Positions 48,326 to 56,623 are shown, counted from the first letter of the stretch. The stretch: DNA of 64,000 bases from JBBRYW01 sp038253945 (GCA_038253945.1 JBBSGR010000005.1:62001-126000), one strand, 5' to 3'. Numbers and translations: made by a program. Notes: generated by a model from the sequence alone, not told the origin.

Positions 48326-49156
48326 CTACGTCGGCGGTGGCGCTTCGCCGTGCACCGTCACGATCGACTCGAGGAGGAGATGGTTCGGCAGGCGCAGAGT
48401 CTGCCCCTCGTCCGTCTGCAGCACCGTGGCTGCGCTCTCGAAGGCGACGATCTCGCCCCGCACGCCCGCGAGGCTGATCGTCTGGCCGACCTGGAACGAG
48501 CCGCCGACGTACCGCCCCGCGCTGAGCTGGCGCGCCATGTCGCGGCCGCCGAGGCCGAAAGCAAGTGCCACCGTGAGGGCGGCCGAGACGATCAGGACGC
48601 CGACGATCGCCATCAGGATCCCGGTCGGTATCCCGAGCTGGGCCAGGGCGGTTAGCACGAACAGCGACAGGACGAGCGATTGGGCGATCCGCCCCACCGG
48701 CGCGCCGATGTCCATCTGCCCGCCTACCCGGTCGACGCGGGCCCCGATCATCTCGGCGACGACGACGCCTGCGAGGACGAGCGCGAGCGCGACGAGCAGC
48801 TTCGGCAGCAGCAGGACCGCCTCGTTCAGCGACTGGCTGAGCGCCGCGAGCCCTAGCAGCGAAAGCGCCGCGAGCACGACGATCACGCTCAGCGTAATCC
48901 TGACGACGCGGCCGATCAGCCGCGACAGCGACCGCTCTAGTGCGATGCGCCCGATGACGTCGTGGATCCCGAGCCGCTCGCCCAGATCGTCGACCCCGAC
49001 TGCGGAGAGGACTCGCCTGACCACTCGACCGACGACCCATGCCAGCAGGAGCCCGACCACGAGGAGAACGAGGGCGCCCGCCAGCCTAGGCAGGGACTCG
49101 CCGAGCGTTGCGCGGGCTCGATCGAGGACTCCGGCTGCGAGAACGGCGGGTCTCAT
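48326..49156 (-). CDS. MscS-like mechanosensitive channel-type membrane protein
   Basis: 276 residues. Hydrophobic helices with the 'conserved TM helix' repeat ('ALVLLVVGLLLAWVVGRVVR', 'LLVALALVLAGVVVAEMIGA'), the pore helix block 'LTVALAFGLGGRDMARQLSA', and a short beta domain ('FQVGQTISLAGVRGEIVAFE', 'LQTDEGQTLRLPNHLLLESI') matching the MscS beta sheet. Probably an osmotic release channel. A paralogue lacking the beta domain lies at 50159. Last gene of the ECF sigma unit. Confidence 0.82.
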   Translation of the reverse strand: MRPAVLAAGVLDRARATLGESLPRLAGALVLLVVGLLLAWVVGRVVRRVLSAVGVDDLGERLGIHDVIGRIALERSLSRLIGRVVRITLSVIVVLAALSLLGLAALSQSLNEAVLLLPKLLVALALVLAGVVVAEMIGARVDRVGGQMDIGAPVGRIAQSLVLSLFVLTALAQLGIPTGILMAIVGVLIVSAALTVALAFGLGGRDMARQLSAGRYVGGSFQVGQTISLAGVRGEIVAFESAATVLQTDEGQTLRLPNHLLLESIVTVHGEAPPPT

Positions 49157-49389
49157 CTGCCCCGGGGCCGCACCTCGAGCCCGAAGACGAGCGCGAGCCC
49201 GTCGGCCACCGCGGCTGCCAGGCTTCCGACGACGCGGACGAGGCCGCGCGTCAAGTACTGAAGGCGGACCGCCTGCATCACCCGCCCGGTGAGCGCCTCG
49301 CTCGACCGGCGGGTCTCCTCGCTCAGAAGCAGGAGGAGGCCCACCAGGCGCTGCTCCGCCGGCGTCAGGTCGGGGCGTTCGTCACTCAT
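49153..49389 (-). CDS. Small hypothetical protein, coupled to an ECF sigma factor
   Basis: 78 residues: an N-terminal helical hairpin ('LTPAEQRLVGLLLLLSEETR', 'RSSEALTGRVMQAVRLQYLT') and a hydrophobic C-terminal stretch 'RVVGSLAAAVADGLALVFG'. It overlaps the sigma gene by 8 nt and the MscS-like gene by 4 nt (ATGA). Position suggests a sigma regulator or channel accessory, but it has none of the known anti-sigma motifs. Confidence 0.55.
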   Translation of the reverse strand: MSDERPDLTPAEQRLVGLLLLLSEETRRSSEALTGRVMQAVRLQYLTRGLVRVVGSLAAAVADGLALVFGLEVRPRGR

Positions 49390-49954
49390 AGGCGGGCAGA
49401 TCCCAGTCGTAGGTGTTCGCGCGCAGGATGTCGATCAGCTCCTTGCGGGCTCGGTGGAGACGCCCTTTGACGCTTCCGAGCGGCGACTCCGTTACCGAGG
49501 CGATCTCCTCGTAGCTCAGCCCCTCGAGATCGCGCAGGACGAGGACGGCGCGGTGCGTGGGCTGCATCAGCTGGAGCTTCACCTGCAGCCGCTGGCGCCG
49601 CTCGGTCAGCTCGAGCTCGTCGGCCGGCGTTCTCGGCCGATTCGTGCCGGGCTCCGGGTCGCGCTCCTCCTCCGGCTCGTCGACCGGCGCCGAGCGGCGC
49701 CGCTCGAGCGTGTTCAGTGCCGCGTTGTGCGCGATCCGCAGGAGCCAGGAACGAAAAGGCGCTTCGCCTCTGAACTGCGACAGGCGGTGGAAAGCACGAA
49801 GGAACGCATCCTGGGCGACGTCGTCAGCCTCGTCGTTCCCCACAATCCGCGCCGCCACCCGGAACACGACCGGGCGGTGACGCTCCACGAGCTCTTCGAA
49901 GGCGGAGAGGTCGCCTGCACGTGTGCGCTCCACGAGGGCTTCGTCTGAGGTCAT
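49382..49954 (-). CDS. ECF-type RNA polymerase sigma factor
   Basis: 190 residues from the ATG at 49954. Region 2: 'LSAFEELVERHRPVVFRVAA', 'DEADDVAQDAFLRAFHRLSQ', 'FRGEAPFRSWLLRIAHNAAL'. Region 4: 'LMQPTHRAVLVLRDLEGLSY' and 'EEIASVTESPLGSVKGRLHR'. The spacer between them is acidic. Divergent from the channel-like gene at 50159. A candidate ECF promoter at 50052-50077 points that way. Confidence 0.92.
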   Translation of the reverse strand: MTSDEALVERTRAGDLSAFEELVERHRPVVFRVAARIVGNDEADDVAQDAFLRAFHRLSQFRGEAPFRSWLLRIAHNAALNTLERRRSAPVDEPEEERDPEPGTNRPRTPADELELTERRQRLQVKLQLMQPTHRAVLVLRDLEGLSYEEIASVTESPLGSVKGRLHRARKELIDILRANTYDWDLPAYE

Positions 49955-50051
49955 GCGAACCGCGGGAAGGCTAACGGTTGGCGTCTCGAGCAGCACATCC
50001 TCTCCGACAGTCGGGCCGCCGTCCGGGTTACAGATTCCAGGGCGGCACGCC

Positions 50052-50077
50052 GTAACTTTTCGGTCCCCCCTCCTGTC
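50052..50077 (+). promoter_or_regulatory. Candidate ECF-sigma promoter
   Basis: GTAAC followed by TTTT at 50052-50060, then TGTC at 50074-50077 (17 nt apart), resembles the GTAAC/GGAAC...CGTC/TGTC form of ECF promoters. It reads toward 50159 from the sigma gene's divergent space. The match is by eye. Confidence 0.35.
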
Positions 50078-50158
50078 TTGGGTGGCTGAAGCGGCGGGTT
50101 CGCCCGCCACGCACGAGGTTCCAGGGAAATTCGACGAAAGCAAGACAAGGAGGTTCCT

Positions 50159-50965
50159 GTGGTCCTAGCCGTAAATGTCGGAAACAGCTTCCAGCACACG
50201 GTGGACGAGATCTTCGCCTTCCTGCCGAGGCTGATCGCCGCGCTGGTCATCATCGTCATCGGCTACATCATCGCCAAGTTCGTGGCCGGCCTCGTTCGGC
50301 GCGGCCTGCGCGCTGCCGGCGCGGATCGCGCGCTCGCGACCGGGAAGGCCGGCGACTACAAGCAGCAGTTCGCGCCGACGCTTCACCCATCCGGCGTCAT
50401 CTCGACGATCGCGTTCTGGTTCGTCTTCGGGCTCGCGATCCTGCTCGCCGTGAGCGCGCTGCACCTGGCGGCCCTCTCGGCAGCCATCGCGGGCGTCGTC
50501 GCCTACCTGCCGAACATCATCGCCGCGATTCTGATCCTGCTCGTCGCGATCGCGATCGCCGGCGCTGTGGGCGGGCTCGCGCAGCGGCTGATGGGGGGGA
50601 CGATGCTCGGCAAGCTCGTCCAGACAGCCGTTCCGGTGCTCGTGATCACGATCGCCCTCTTCATGGCGCTAGTGCAACTCAAGATCGCGACCCAGATCGT
50701 CGTCGCGACCTACGTCCTCGTGCTGGGAGCGATCGCGCTCGGCTTCGCGCTCGCCTTCGGGCTCGGTGGACGTGACGTCGCGCGGCAGATGTTGATGGGC
50801 GCCTACCAAGCGGGCCAGCAGAAGCTGCCGGAGCTGAAGGAGGACGCTGCGCAGGCGAAGGGTCAGGCGCAATCGGAGATCCAGGCGGTCAAGGACAAGG
50901 CCGAGGACGGGAGCTCGAGCAACGCCCCGTCGACCGGCGCGACAACCCGACCGGCTAACAGCTAG
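50159..50965 (+). CDS. CmpX-like membrane protein (channel helices without MscS beta domain)
   Basis: 268 residues; GTG start with AAGGAGG six bases upstream. Five helices include two copies of the conserved TM repeat ('LIAALVIIVIGYIIAKFVAG' and 'IIAAILILLVAIAIAGAVGG') and the same pore-like block as the MscS gene at 48326 ('LGFALAFGLGGRDVARQMLM'). The beta domain is replaced by a soluble Lys/Glu/Ala tail. Possible stress-responsive membrane pore or scaffold. Starts a four-gene plus-strand run. Confidence 0.78.
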   Translation: MVLAVNVGNSFQHTVDEIFAFLPRLIAALVIIVIGYIIAKFVAGLVRRGLRAAGADRALATGKAGDYKQQFAPTLHPSGVISTIAFWFVFGLAILLAVSALHLAALSAAIAGVVAYLPNIIAAILILLVAIAIAGAVGGLAQRLMGGTMLGKLVQTAVPVLVITIALFMALVQLKIATQIVVATYVLVLGAIALGFALAFGLGGRDVARQMLMGAYQAGQQKLPELKEDAAQAKGQAQSEIQAVKDKAEDGSSSNAPSTGATTRPANS

Positions 50966-50988
50966 CTAACGAACGAAAGGAGCAGCAA

Positions 50989-51741
50989 GTGCAGAACAGC
51001 ATGACCATGAATCAGTTGGAGGAGGCGCGCGGTCTTCCCGTGTACGACTCGGCCGGGGACAAGATCGGCAAGGTGGAGGACATCTTCTACGACGAGCAGA
51101 CCAACCAGCCCGAGTGGATCGGCATCGGCACTGGGTTCTTCAGCACGAAGCGCGTACTCGTGCCCGTGCAGGGGGCGAGCCTGACCGCCGACGGCTACAG
51201 CGTTCCCTACGAGAAGGATCACGTTAAGGACTCGCCCGACATCGACGGCGACGAGATCTCGCAGGAGACCGAGGCCGAGCTGTATACCTACTACGGCCTC
51301 GAGTACTCCGAGGCTCGCTCCGATACGGGCCTGCCGGAGGGCGGCAGGCGAACCGGCGTCGCCGATCGCGAGGCAAGCGTCACCCGCTCCGAGGAGGAGC
51401 TGAGCGTCGGCAAGCGCGAGGTCGACGCCGGCGGCGCTCGCCTGCGCAAGCGGGTCGAGACCGAGCCGGTCGAAACCGACGTCGAGCTCAAGCGCGAGAC
51501 TGCGCGCGTCACGCGCGAGCCGGTCAACGAGACCGTTGACGACGCCGAGATCGGCGAGGAGCAGGTCGACGTCAGCCTGCGCGCCGAGGAGGCGGTGGTG
51601 CAGAAGCAAACCGTCGCCAAGGAGCGTGTCGGACTCGAGAAGGACGTCCAGACCGAACGGAAGACCGTCAGCGACGAGGTGCGCAAGGAGCGCGTCGAAG
51701 TCGAAGGCGAGGGTCTCGTCGACGAGGATCGGAAGCGCTAG
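50989..51741 (+). CDS. PRC-barrel plus DUF2382 stress protein
   Basis: 250 residues; AAAGGAG upstream of the GTG. Residues 10-85 are a PRC-barrel ('ARGLPVYDSAGDKIGKVEDI', 'GFFSTKRVLVPVQGASLTAD'). Residues 130-245 form the charged DUF2382 (YsnF/AvaK) domain with repeated 'EEELSVGKREVDAGGARLRK' and 'DEVRKERVEVEGE'. Such proteins are abundant in stress-tolerant bacteria; the role is unknown. Its transcript ends at a UUCG-capped hairpin. Confidence 0.85.
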   Translation: MQNSMTMNQLEEARGLPVYDSAGDKIGKVEDIFYDEQTNQPEWIGIGTGFFSTKRVLVPVQGASLTADGYSVPYEKDHVKDSPDIDGDEISQETEAELYTYYGLEYSEARSDTGLPEGGRRTGVADREASVTRSEEELSVGKREVDAGGARLRKRVETEPVETDVELKRETARVTREPVNETVDDAEIGEEQVDVSLRAEEAVVQKQTVAKERVGLEKDVQTERKTVSDEVRKERVEVEGEGLVDEDRKR

Positions 51742-51751
51742 CAGAGAGCCT

Positions 51752-51779
51752 GAGCGGGGCGGCTTCGGCCGCCCCGCTC
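51752..51779 (+). terminator. UUCG-tetraloop terminator
   Basis: GAGCGGGGCGGC-TTCG-GCCGCCCCGCTC: perfect 12-bp stem with an extra-stable UUCG loop, 10 nt after the PRC-barrel/DUF2382 stop. No T-tract. The strongest hairpin noticed in the window. Confidence 0.75.
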
Positions 51780-51898
51780 TGTCCCTAGGCGCCGCTTGCG
51801 GTGCCGACATTCAGGCAGCACGAGCTTGCTCGTGCGGCCGTATGAAATGACCGGTCGAGCGCCGTGGACATACAGACACACGCTGTGAGAGGGAGGTA

Positions 51899-52573
51899 AT
51901 GGTGCAGGAAGATCCTCAGGCCGATCGGGAGCGGGGCTCGGGGGCGCGAAGCGCCGAGGGCAGCGAACGAAGCCGCAATCACCGTGTCGCGGTCGATGAC
52001 GAGAGGACCGACGTGGGCGTTCGCGAGGCTCGCGAGCGCTTCGGCGGCCTCGATCTCCCGGCGACGTTCGTCGGGATGCTGACGGCGCTCGGGCTCTTGA
52101 TCGTCGCGTCGGGCCTGGTGGCGGCGGCCCTGGGCGCCATCGGCTACCAGCGTGGCCTGAAGAACACACCGACCGAGCTGTCCGTCGCCAGTCTCGTCGG
52201 AGGCCTCATCCTCCTCCTCGTAGCGTTCCTCGTCGGCGGCTGGGCGGCGGGCAGGATCGCCCGCTACGACGGGGCCCGGAACGGGCTCATGACCGGCGTC
52301 TGGACGCTGGTGCTCGGCGCGATCGTCAGCGCACTCGCCGCCTGGCTGGGCCAGAAGTACGACGTGCTGCGGAACGTCGATCTGCCTCAATGGTTCTCGA
52401 CAGACTCGCTGACCGTCGGCGGCATCGTGAGCGCGATCGTGGCCATCGCGGCAATGCTCGTCGGTGGGCTGCTCGGCGGGATTCTCGGCGAGCGCTACCA
52501 CCGCCGTGCCGACGCGGCGATCGTCGCGACCCGTCCCGGCGGGGTCATCACGCCCGGAAGGGCGAGGCGCTGA
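51899..52573 (+). CDS. Membrane protein with four helices and a charged N-terminal tail
   Basis: 224 residues; GGGAGG just upstream of the ATG. A 45-residue Arg/Glu/Asp-rich cytosolic N terminus precedes four helices ('TFVGMLTALGLLIVASGLVA', 'SLVGGLILLLVAFLVGGWAA', 'GVWTLVLGAIVSALAAWLG', 'IVSAIVAIAAMLVGGLLGGI') with Gly-rich spans. No family recognised, though similar proteins sit beside DUF2382 genes in actinobacteria. Translationally coupled (TGATG) to the DUF2382 gene. Confidence 0.6.
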   Translation: MVQEDPQADRERGSGARSAEGSERSRNHRVAVDDERTDVGVREARERFGGLDLPATFVGMLTALGLLIVASGLVAAALGAIGYQRGLKNTPTELSVASLVGGLILLLVAFLVGGWAAGRIARYDGARNGLMTGVWTLVLGAIVSALAAWLGQKYDVLRNVDLPQWFSTDSLTVGGIVSAIVAIAAMLVGGLLGGILGERYHRRADAAIVATRPGGVITPGRARR

Positions 52574-52971
52574 TGCCGGGCCGCAAGCGATCCGGTGACG
52601 CGCGGGAGGAGCTGACCCGCCACGAGGAGGAGCTCGCCGTGGACACACGAGTGCACGAGGTGGGCTCGGTTCGCGCCAGGAAGCGCGTGGAGACGGAGGG
52701 CGTGGACGACATCGTCCCGCGCGGTACGGAGTATGCAGACGTCGAGCGCGCGGAGCCGTCGGCTGGAGACTCCGGGGAGATCGAGACGCTGCCGGACGGC
52801 TCGGTCTCGATCCCGCTCTTCGAGGAGGAGCTCGTGGTGACGAAGCGCCTCGTCGTCCGGGAGCGGATCATCATCCGCAAGCGAACCGTCACGGAGGAGA
52901 AGCGGATCCGCGCCGACCTCCGCAAGGAGCGCATCGAGGTCGACACCGTGGGAGACGCCGAGCTCGAGTAG
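52573..52971 (+). CDS. DUF2382-domain protein
   Basis: 132 residues from the ATG at 52573, overlapping the previous stop by one base. Two charged half-domains: 'HEEELAVDTRVHEVGSVRAR' and 'FEEELVVTKRLVVRERIIIR', then 'RADLRKERIEVDT'. They align with the two halves of DUF2382 in the gene at 50989, separated here by an acidic linker. No membrane segment. Convergent with the DUF2071 gene, one base between stops. Confidence 0.78.
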   Translation: MPGRKRSGDAREELTRHEEELAVDTRVHEVGSVRARKRVETEGVDDIVPRGTEYADVERAEPSAGDSGEIETLPDGSVSIPLFEEELVVTKRLVVRERIIIRKRTVTEEKRIRADLRKERIEVDTVGDAELE

Positions 52972-52972
52972 T

Positions 52973-53812
52973 TCAGGCGGCCCGCGGCCCAAGGTCGCCG
53001 GTGACGGCGCCCGGGCCTTCGACGGGCTGGAGCGGCCAGATGGCGACGTCTTGACGGCGCGAGAAATGCAGGAGCGGCTCGTCGTCGGAAAACGCCAGAC
53101 CCGGCGGCGCCATCAGGTTGACCTCAATGGCGGCGCGGGCGGCCTGGAGCGGCCAGGGCGGATGATGGATCTCCGCGCGGCAGACCCGGGCGCGCTCGTC
53201 GAGCGTGTAGAGGCAGTACCTCTCGGTGAGAAAGTGCTCGAGCGAGCCGGGGCCGGGGCCGGGCTCGAGCAGCGGCCCGTTGGGCTCGTACGCTGCCTGG
53301 AAGATGAAAGGTCGCGCCGGCCCCTCGCGTCGGGCGCTCGAGAACTCGACACGCGACTCGACGGTGCGGGCCGACATGAGAGCGCGGAAGTAGGGCAGCT
53401 TGAACAGGCGGCGCGCGCCCTCGACGGCGAACGGGCTGTCGGCGTCGAGGCTGAAGAAGAAGATCCCCGGCCGGCCGCCGAACGTGACGTAGGTGCGGAC
53501 GTTGAGCTCGAGGAAGGTCGAGAGTCGAGGGACGGGCAGCATCCCGCGCAGCCGCAGGCCGCTGACCCTGAACGGCGTCACGCCGAGCCAGGCTTCACCC
53601 CGGAAGAGATCGAGGTCGAGGGTCCCGGGTACGAGCTTGCGCACGTCGCCCTCGGCAATTCTCCAGTGGGCGAAAAGCAGGTCCTCCCAGGTTTGGGCCT
53701 GCGACCAGCGCCCGCTCGGGAGAGGCCAGGGTCTGTGCCCGAGCACGCGGAGTGTCGCGGCCTGCCTCGCCGCCGTCCCGAAGAGTCCGCCGCTGACCGC
53801 GATCTCCGCCAC
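52973..53812 (-). CDS. DUF2071/YqjF-family protein
   Basis: 279 residues, GTG start. Family blocks: 'WEDLLFAHWRIAEGDVRKLV', 'LDLFRGEAWLGVTPFRVSG', 'FLELNVRTYVTFGGRPGIFF', 'FSLDADSPFAVEGARRLF' and 'LTERYCLYTLDERARVCRAE'. The family's biochemical role is unknown; structures suggest a ligand-binding acetoacetate-decarboxylase-like fold. Same strand as hpd but 53 nt downstream of it, so possibly co-transcribed. Confidence 0.8.
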   Translation of the reverse strand: MAEIAVSGGLFGTAARQAATLRVLGHRPWPLPSGRWSQAQTWEDLLFAHWRIAEGDVRKLVPGTLDLDLFRGEAWLGVTPFRVSGLRLRGMLPVPRLSTFLELNVRTYVTFGGRPGIFFFSLDADSPFAVEGARRLFKLPYFRALMSARTVESRVEFSSARREGPARPFIFQAAYEPNGPLLEPGPGPGSLEHFLTERYCLYTLDERARVCRAEIHHPPWPLQAARAAIEVNLMAPPGLAFSDDEPLLHFSRRQDVAIWPLQPVEGPGAVTGDLGPRAA

Positions 53813-53865
53813 GCCTGGAACGGTGCCCGGATTACGCCCGCGGCGAACTTACTCGCCAGCTCGGC

Positions 53866-54957
53866 CTAGAGGTTCCCGCGAAGCGCCTGCTCCCGCTCGA
53901 TCGACTCGAACAGCGCTTTGAAGTTGCCCTCGCCGAAGCCGCGGGCGCCGTGCCGCTCGATCACCTCGAAGAAGAGCGTCGGACGGTCCTGCGTGGTCTT
54001 CGTGAAGATCTGGAGCAGATAGCCCTCCTCGTCACGATCGGCGAGGATGCGCAGGCGCCGGAGGTCCTCCCAGTCCTCCCCGATCTCGCCGACGCGCTCC
54101 GTGGCATCCTCGTAGTAGGTCTCCGGGGTGCCGAGGAAGGCGATCCCGCGCCGCCGCAGCTCGTCCACGGTGCTGACGATGTAATCAGAGGCGAGAGCGA
54201 GGTGCTGGACCCCGGGACCGCCGTTGAACTCCAGGTACTCCTCGATCTGGCTCTTGCGCTTGCCCTCGGCCGGCTCGTTGATCGGCAGCTTGATCTTGCC
54301 GTCGCCGTCCATCATCACCTTCGACATCAGCGCCGAGTACTCGGTGTGGATCGCCTCGTCGGAGAAGTGGAGCAGCTCTGTGAAGCCCATCACCCGCTCG
54401 TAGAACTCGACCCAGTGGTCCATGCGCCCGAGCTCGACGTTCCCGACCACGTGGTCGATGGCACGAAGGCCGACGCCGCTCCGGTCGCCGTCGGTCGCCG
54501 ACGCGACATAGCCGGGCAGATAGGCACCTGCATAGTCGCCGCGGTTGACGAAGGTATGCACGGTGTCGCCGTAGGTCGCGATCGTCGCGAGCTCGACTCG
54601 CCCGTACTCGTCGTCTACCCAGTGCGGCTCGACCACGCCCCGGGCGCCGCGCTGCACCGCCTGCCGATACGCGTCGTCGGCGCTCGGCACCGCGAATGCA
54701 ACGTCCTTCACCCCGTCGCCGTGCGCGCCGGCGAAGCGCGTGATCTCGGTATCGCCGCGGACGCCGCTCGTCAGGACGATGCGGATGTCGTTCTGCTCGA
54801 GAACGTAGGAGGCCCGGTCCCGAACGCCGGTCTCGGGTCCCGCGTAGGCCGTCTGCGCGAAGCCGAAGGCGCGCTCGTAGAAGTAGGCGGCCTGCTTGGC
54901 GTTGCCGACGTAGAGCTCGACGTGGTCCCAGCCCTTGATCGGCATGAAATCGGACAT
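53866..54957 (-). CDS. hpd: 4-hydroxyphenylpyruvate dioxygenase
   Basis: 363 residues. Two VOC-type halves; the C-terminal half binds Fe(II) through H169 ('IDHVVGNVELGRM'), H252 ('GVQHLALAS') and E331 ('TLFFEVIERHG'). 'EFNGGPGVQHLAL' and 'GFGEGNFKALFESIEREQ' are signature blocks. It converts 4-hydroxyphenylpyruvate to homogentisate, the substrate of HmgA at 43120. A -10 box lies 6 nt before the ATG within an inverted repeat, so a leaderless, repressor-controlled transcript is likely. Confidence 0.95.
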   Translation of the reverse strand: MSDFMPIKGWDHVELYVGNAKQAAYFYERAFGFAQTAYAGPETGVRDRASYVLEQNDIRIVLTSGVRGDTEITRFAGAHGDGVKDVAFAVPSADDAYRQAVQRGARGVVEPHWVDDEYGRVELATIATYGDTVHTFVNRGDYAGAYLPGYVASATDGDRSGVGLRAIDHVVGNVELGRMDHWVEFYERVMGFTELLHFSDEAIHTEYSALMSKVMMDGDGKIKLPINEPAEGKRKSQIEEYLEFNGGPGVQHLALASDYIVSTVDELRRRGIAFLGTPETYYEDATERVGEIGEDWEDLRRLRILADRDEEGYLLQIFTKTTQDRPTLFFEVIERHGARGFGEGNFKALFESIEREQALRGNL

Positions 54958-54963
54958 GTGCTC

Positions 54964-54984
54964 ATCTTAAGGGCTCGTCCTTAA
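54964..54984 (-). promoter_or_regulatory. hpd -10 box overlapped by an inverted repeat (operator candidate)
   Basis: Minus-strand TAAGAT (54969-54964) ends 6 nt before the hpd ATG. The perfect repeat TTAAGG-N6-CCTTAA (54967-54984) covers half of it. A dimeric regulator bound here would block hpd; it could also affect the divergent gene at 55025. Confidence 0.5.
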
Positions 54985-55024
54985 CCCTGCCTCCGCGGGA
55001 ACGCCTGTACGGTGGCCGGCAGGG

Positions 55025-56623
55025 GTGCACCTTTTTCGCCGCCCATTTCCAAGGCCGGAAGGCCTACTCGGCGCAGCCGCAGCAACTGTCGGCCTGATCA
55101 GCATCGTCTCGGCGCTGACGCCGAGCCTCGCCTCGCGGTCGGATCTGATCGACGGCCTGCTACCGCCTCAGGTGACGGAGGGGGCCCGCGTCGGGGCATT
55201 CCTCTTCGGCGCCGCCTTGATCTGGGTGTCGCGCTCGCTCGCGGGCCGTCGGCAGCGCGCCTGGCAGGCCGCGGTCGTGCTCGTGATCGGCAGCGCGGTC
55301 GCCCATCTGCTCAAGGGGCTCGACGCGGAGGAGGCCCTCGCCTCCGCATTCCTCCTGGGAGCGCTCCTTCGCTACCGCGATCGCTTCGACGTTCCGGGGG
55401 ATCGGACGGCTACCCCGCAACTGCTCCTGACCGCCTGCCCGCTCGCCGCGGCGGGCATCTTCCTCGTGCTGTACGCCGGCGATCATCTCTCGGCCCGCGA
55501 GGACGTCGAGGATGTCGCGGCCGCGGCGGCCGTGCTCCTCGTCTTCCGCGCGCTCTACCTCTGGCTCCGCCCGCTGCGGGAGCGCGTGACGCAGAGCGTC
55601 GGCCAGCGGAGGCGGGCTCGTGCCCTGATCGTCTCACACGGCCGCGACTCGCTGGCATTCTTCGCGCTCCGCCGGGACAAGAACTACTTCTTTGCGGCCG
55701 ATGGATCGGCGTTCCTCGCCTACCGTGTCGTCGCCGGAACCGCGCTGGTGAGCGGAGACCCGATCGGCGACTCGCGCACGTTCGGCGGCCTCGTCGAGGA
55801 CTTTCGCCGCGCCGCCCGGGCGCGAGGCTGGCGAATCGCGATCCTCGGCGCGAGCGCGGCGCAGCTCCCCCTTTACCGCTCGTTCGGCTTTCGTGCGCTG
55901 CAGGTCGGCGAGGAAGCGATCGTCCATCCCGGCACCTTCACGCTCGACGGCCGGCCGATCCGCAAGGTCCGCCAATCCGTCAATCGCCTTCTGCGCGGCG
56001 GCTACCATGTTCGGATCCTCCGGGCTCCGGAGGTCGACGAAGTGCTACGCGCCGAGCTCGAGGAGCTGTCGGACGAATGGCGCGGGCGCTCGCCCGAGCG
56101 CGGCTTCACGATGGGGATGGACGGATTCTTCGCGAACCCGGAGCCGGTCTTCGCCGTCGCTGTCGGGCCAAACGGTCGGCCGGACGGCTTCCTTCACCTC
56201 GTGCCGTCGCCGGCCGGCCAGAGCTATTCGCTGAGCGCGATGCGACGCCGGCGAACGAGCCCGAACGGCCTGATGGAATTCCTGGTCGCCGAGACGATCG
56301 CCTGGGCGAAGGCCGAGGACGTCCCGGAGCTCTCGCTCAACTTCTGCGCCTTCTCGGACATTCTCCGCGCCACCTCGGACTCAAAGGTGCGCGCGGCCCT
56401 CCGCTTCTGCCTCCTGCCGCTCGACCGTCTCTTCCAGCTGAGGCGACTGCTCGTCTTCAACCGCAAGTTCTTCCCCGAGTGGCGACCTCGCTTCCTGCTC
56501 TGCGAGCGGCTGTCCGACTTCCCGCTCGCCGGCCTCGCGTTCCTGCGTGCCGAGTCGCTCCTGACGCCCCCGGGGCCGTGGACGCGGGGCCGTGGGCGCG
56601 GCGCGCTGCTCCCCGGCGCCTGA
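55025..56623 (+). CDS. MprF-like lysyl-phosphatidylglycerol synthase-type protein (DUF2156)
   Basis: 532 residues, GTG start. Residues 1-190 hold about five membrane helices ('GLLGAAAATVGLISIVSALT', 'GAFLFGAALIWVSRSLAG', 'ALASAFLLGALLRYRDRF'). Residues 205-500 are the GNAT-like DUF2156 catalytic domain ('DSLAFFALRRDKNYFFAADG', 'LVSGDPIGDSRTFGGLVEDF', 'GWRIAILGASAAQLPLYRSF', 'PNGLMEFLVAETIAWAKAE'). It fits aminoacyl-phosphatidylglycerol synthases that modify membrane lipids, though a peptide or other acceptor cannot be excluded. The flippase half of full-length MprF is reduced. Its last 243 bp overlap the antisense EamA gene. Confidence 0.8.
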   Translation: MHLFRRPFPRPEGLLGAAAATVGLISIVSALTPSLASRSDLIDGLLPPQVTEGARVGAFLFGAALIWVSRSLAGRRQRAWQAAVVLVIGSAVAHLLKGLDAEEALASAFLLGALLRYRDRFDVPGDRTATPQLLLTACPLAAAGIFLVLYAGDHLSAREDVEDVAAAAAVLLVFRALYLWLRPLRERVTQSVGQRRRARALIVSHGRDSLAFFALRRDKNYFFAADGSAFLAYRVVAGTALVSGDPIGDSRTFGGLVEDFRRAARARGWRIAILGASAAQLPLYRSFGFRALQVGEEAIVHPGTFTLDGRPIRKVRQSVNRLLRGGYHVRILRAPEVDEVLRAELEELSDEWRGRSPERGFTMGMDGFFANPEPVFAVAVGPNGRPDGFLHLVPSPAGQSYSLSAMRRRRTSPNGLMEFLVAETIAWAKAEDVPELSLNFCAFSDILRATSDSKVRAALRFCLLPLDRLFQLRRLLVFNRKFFPEWRPRFLLCERLSDFPLAGLAFLRAESLLTPPGPWTRGRGRGALLPGA

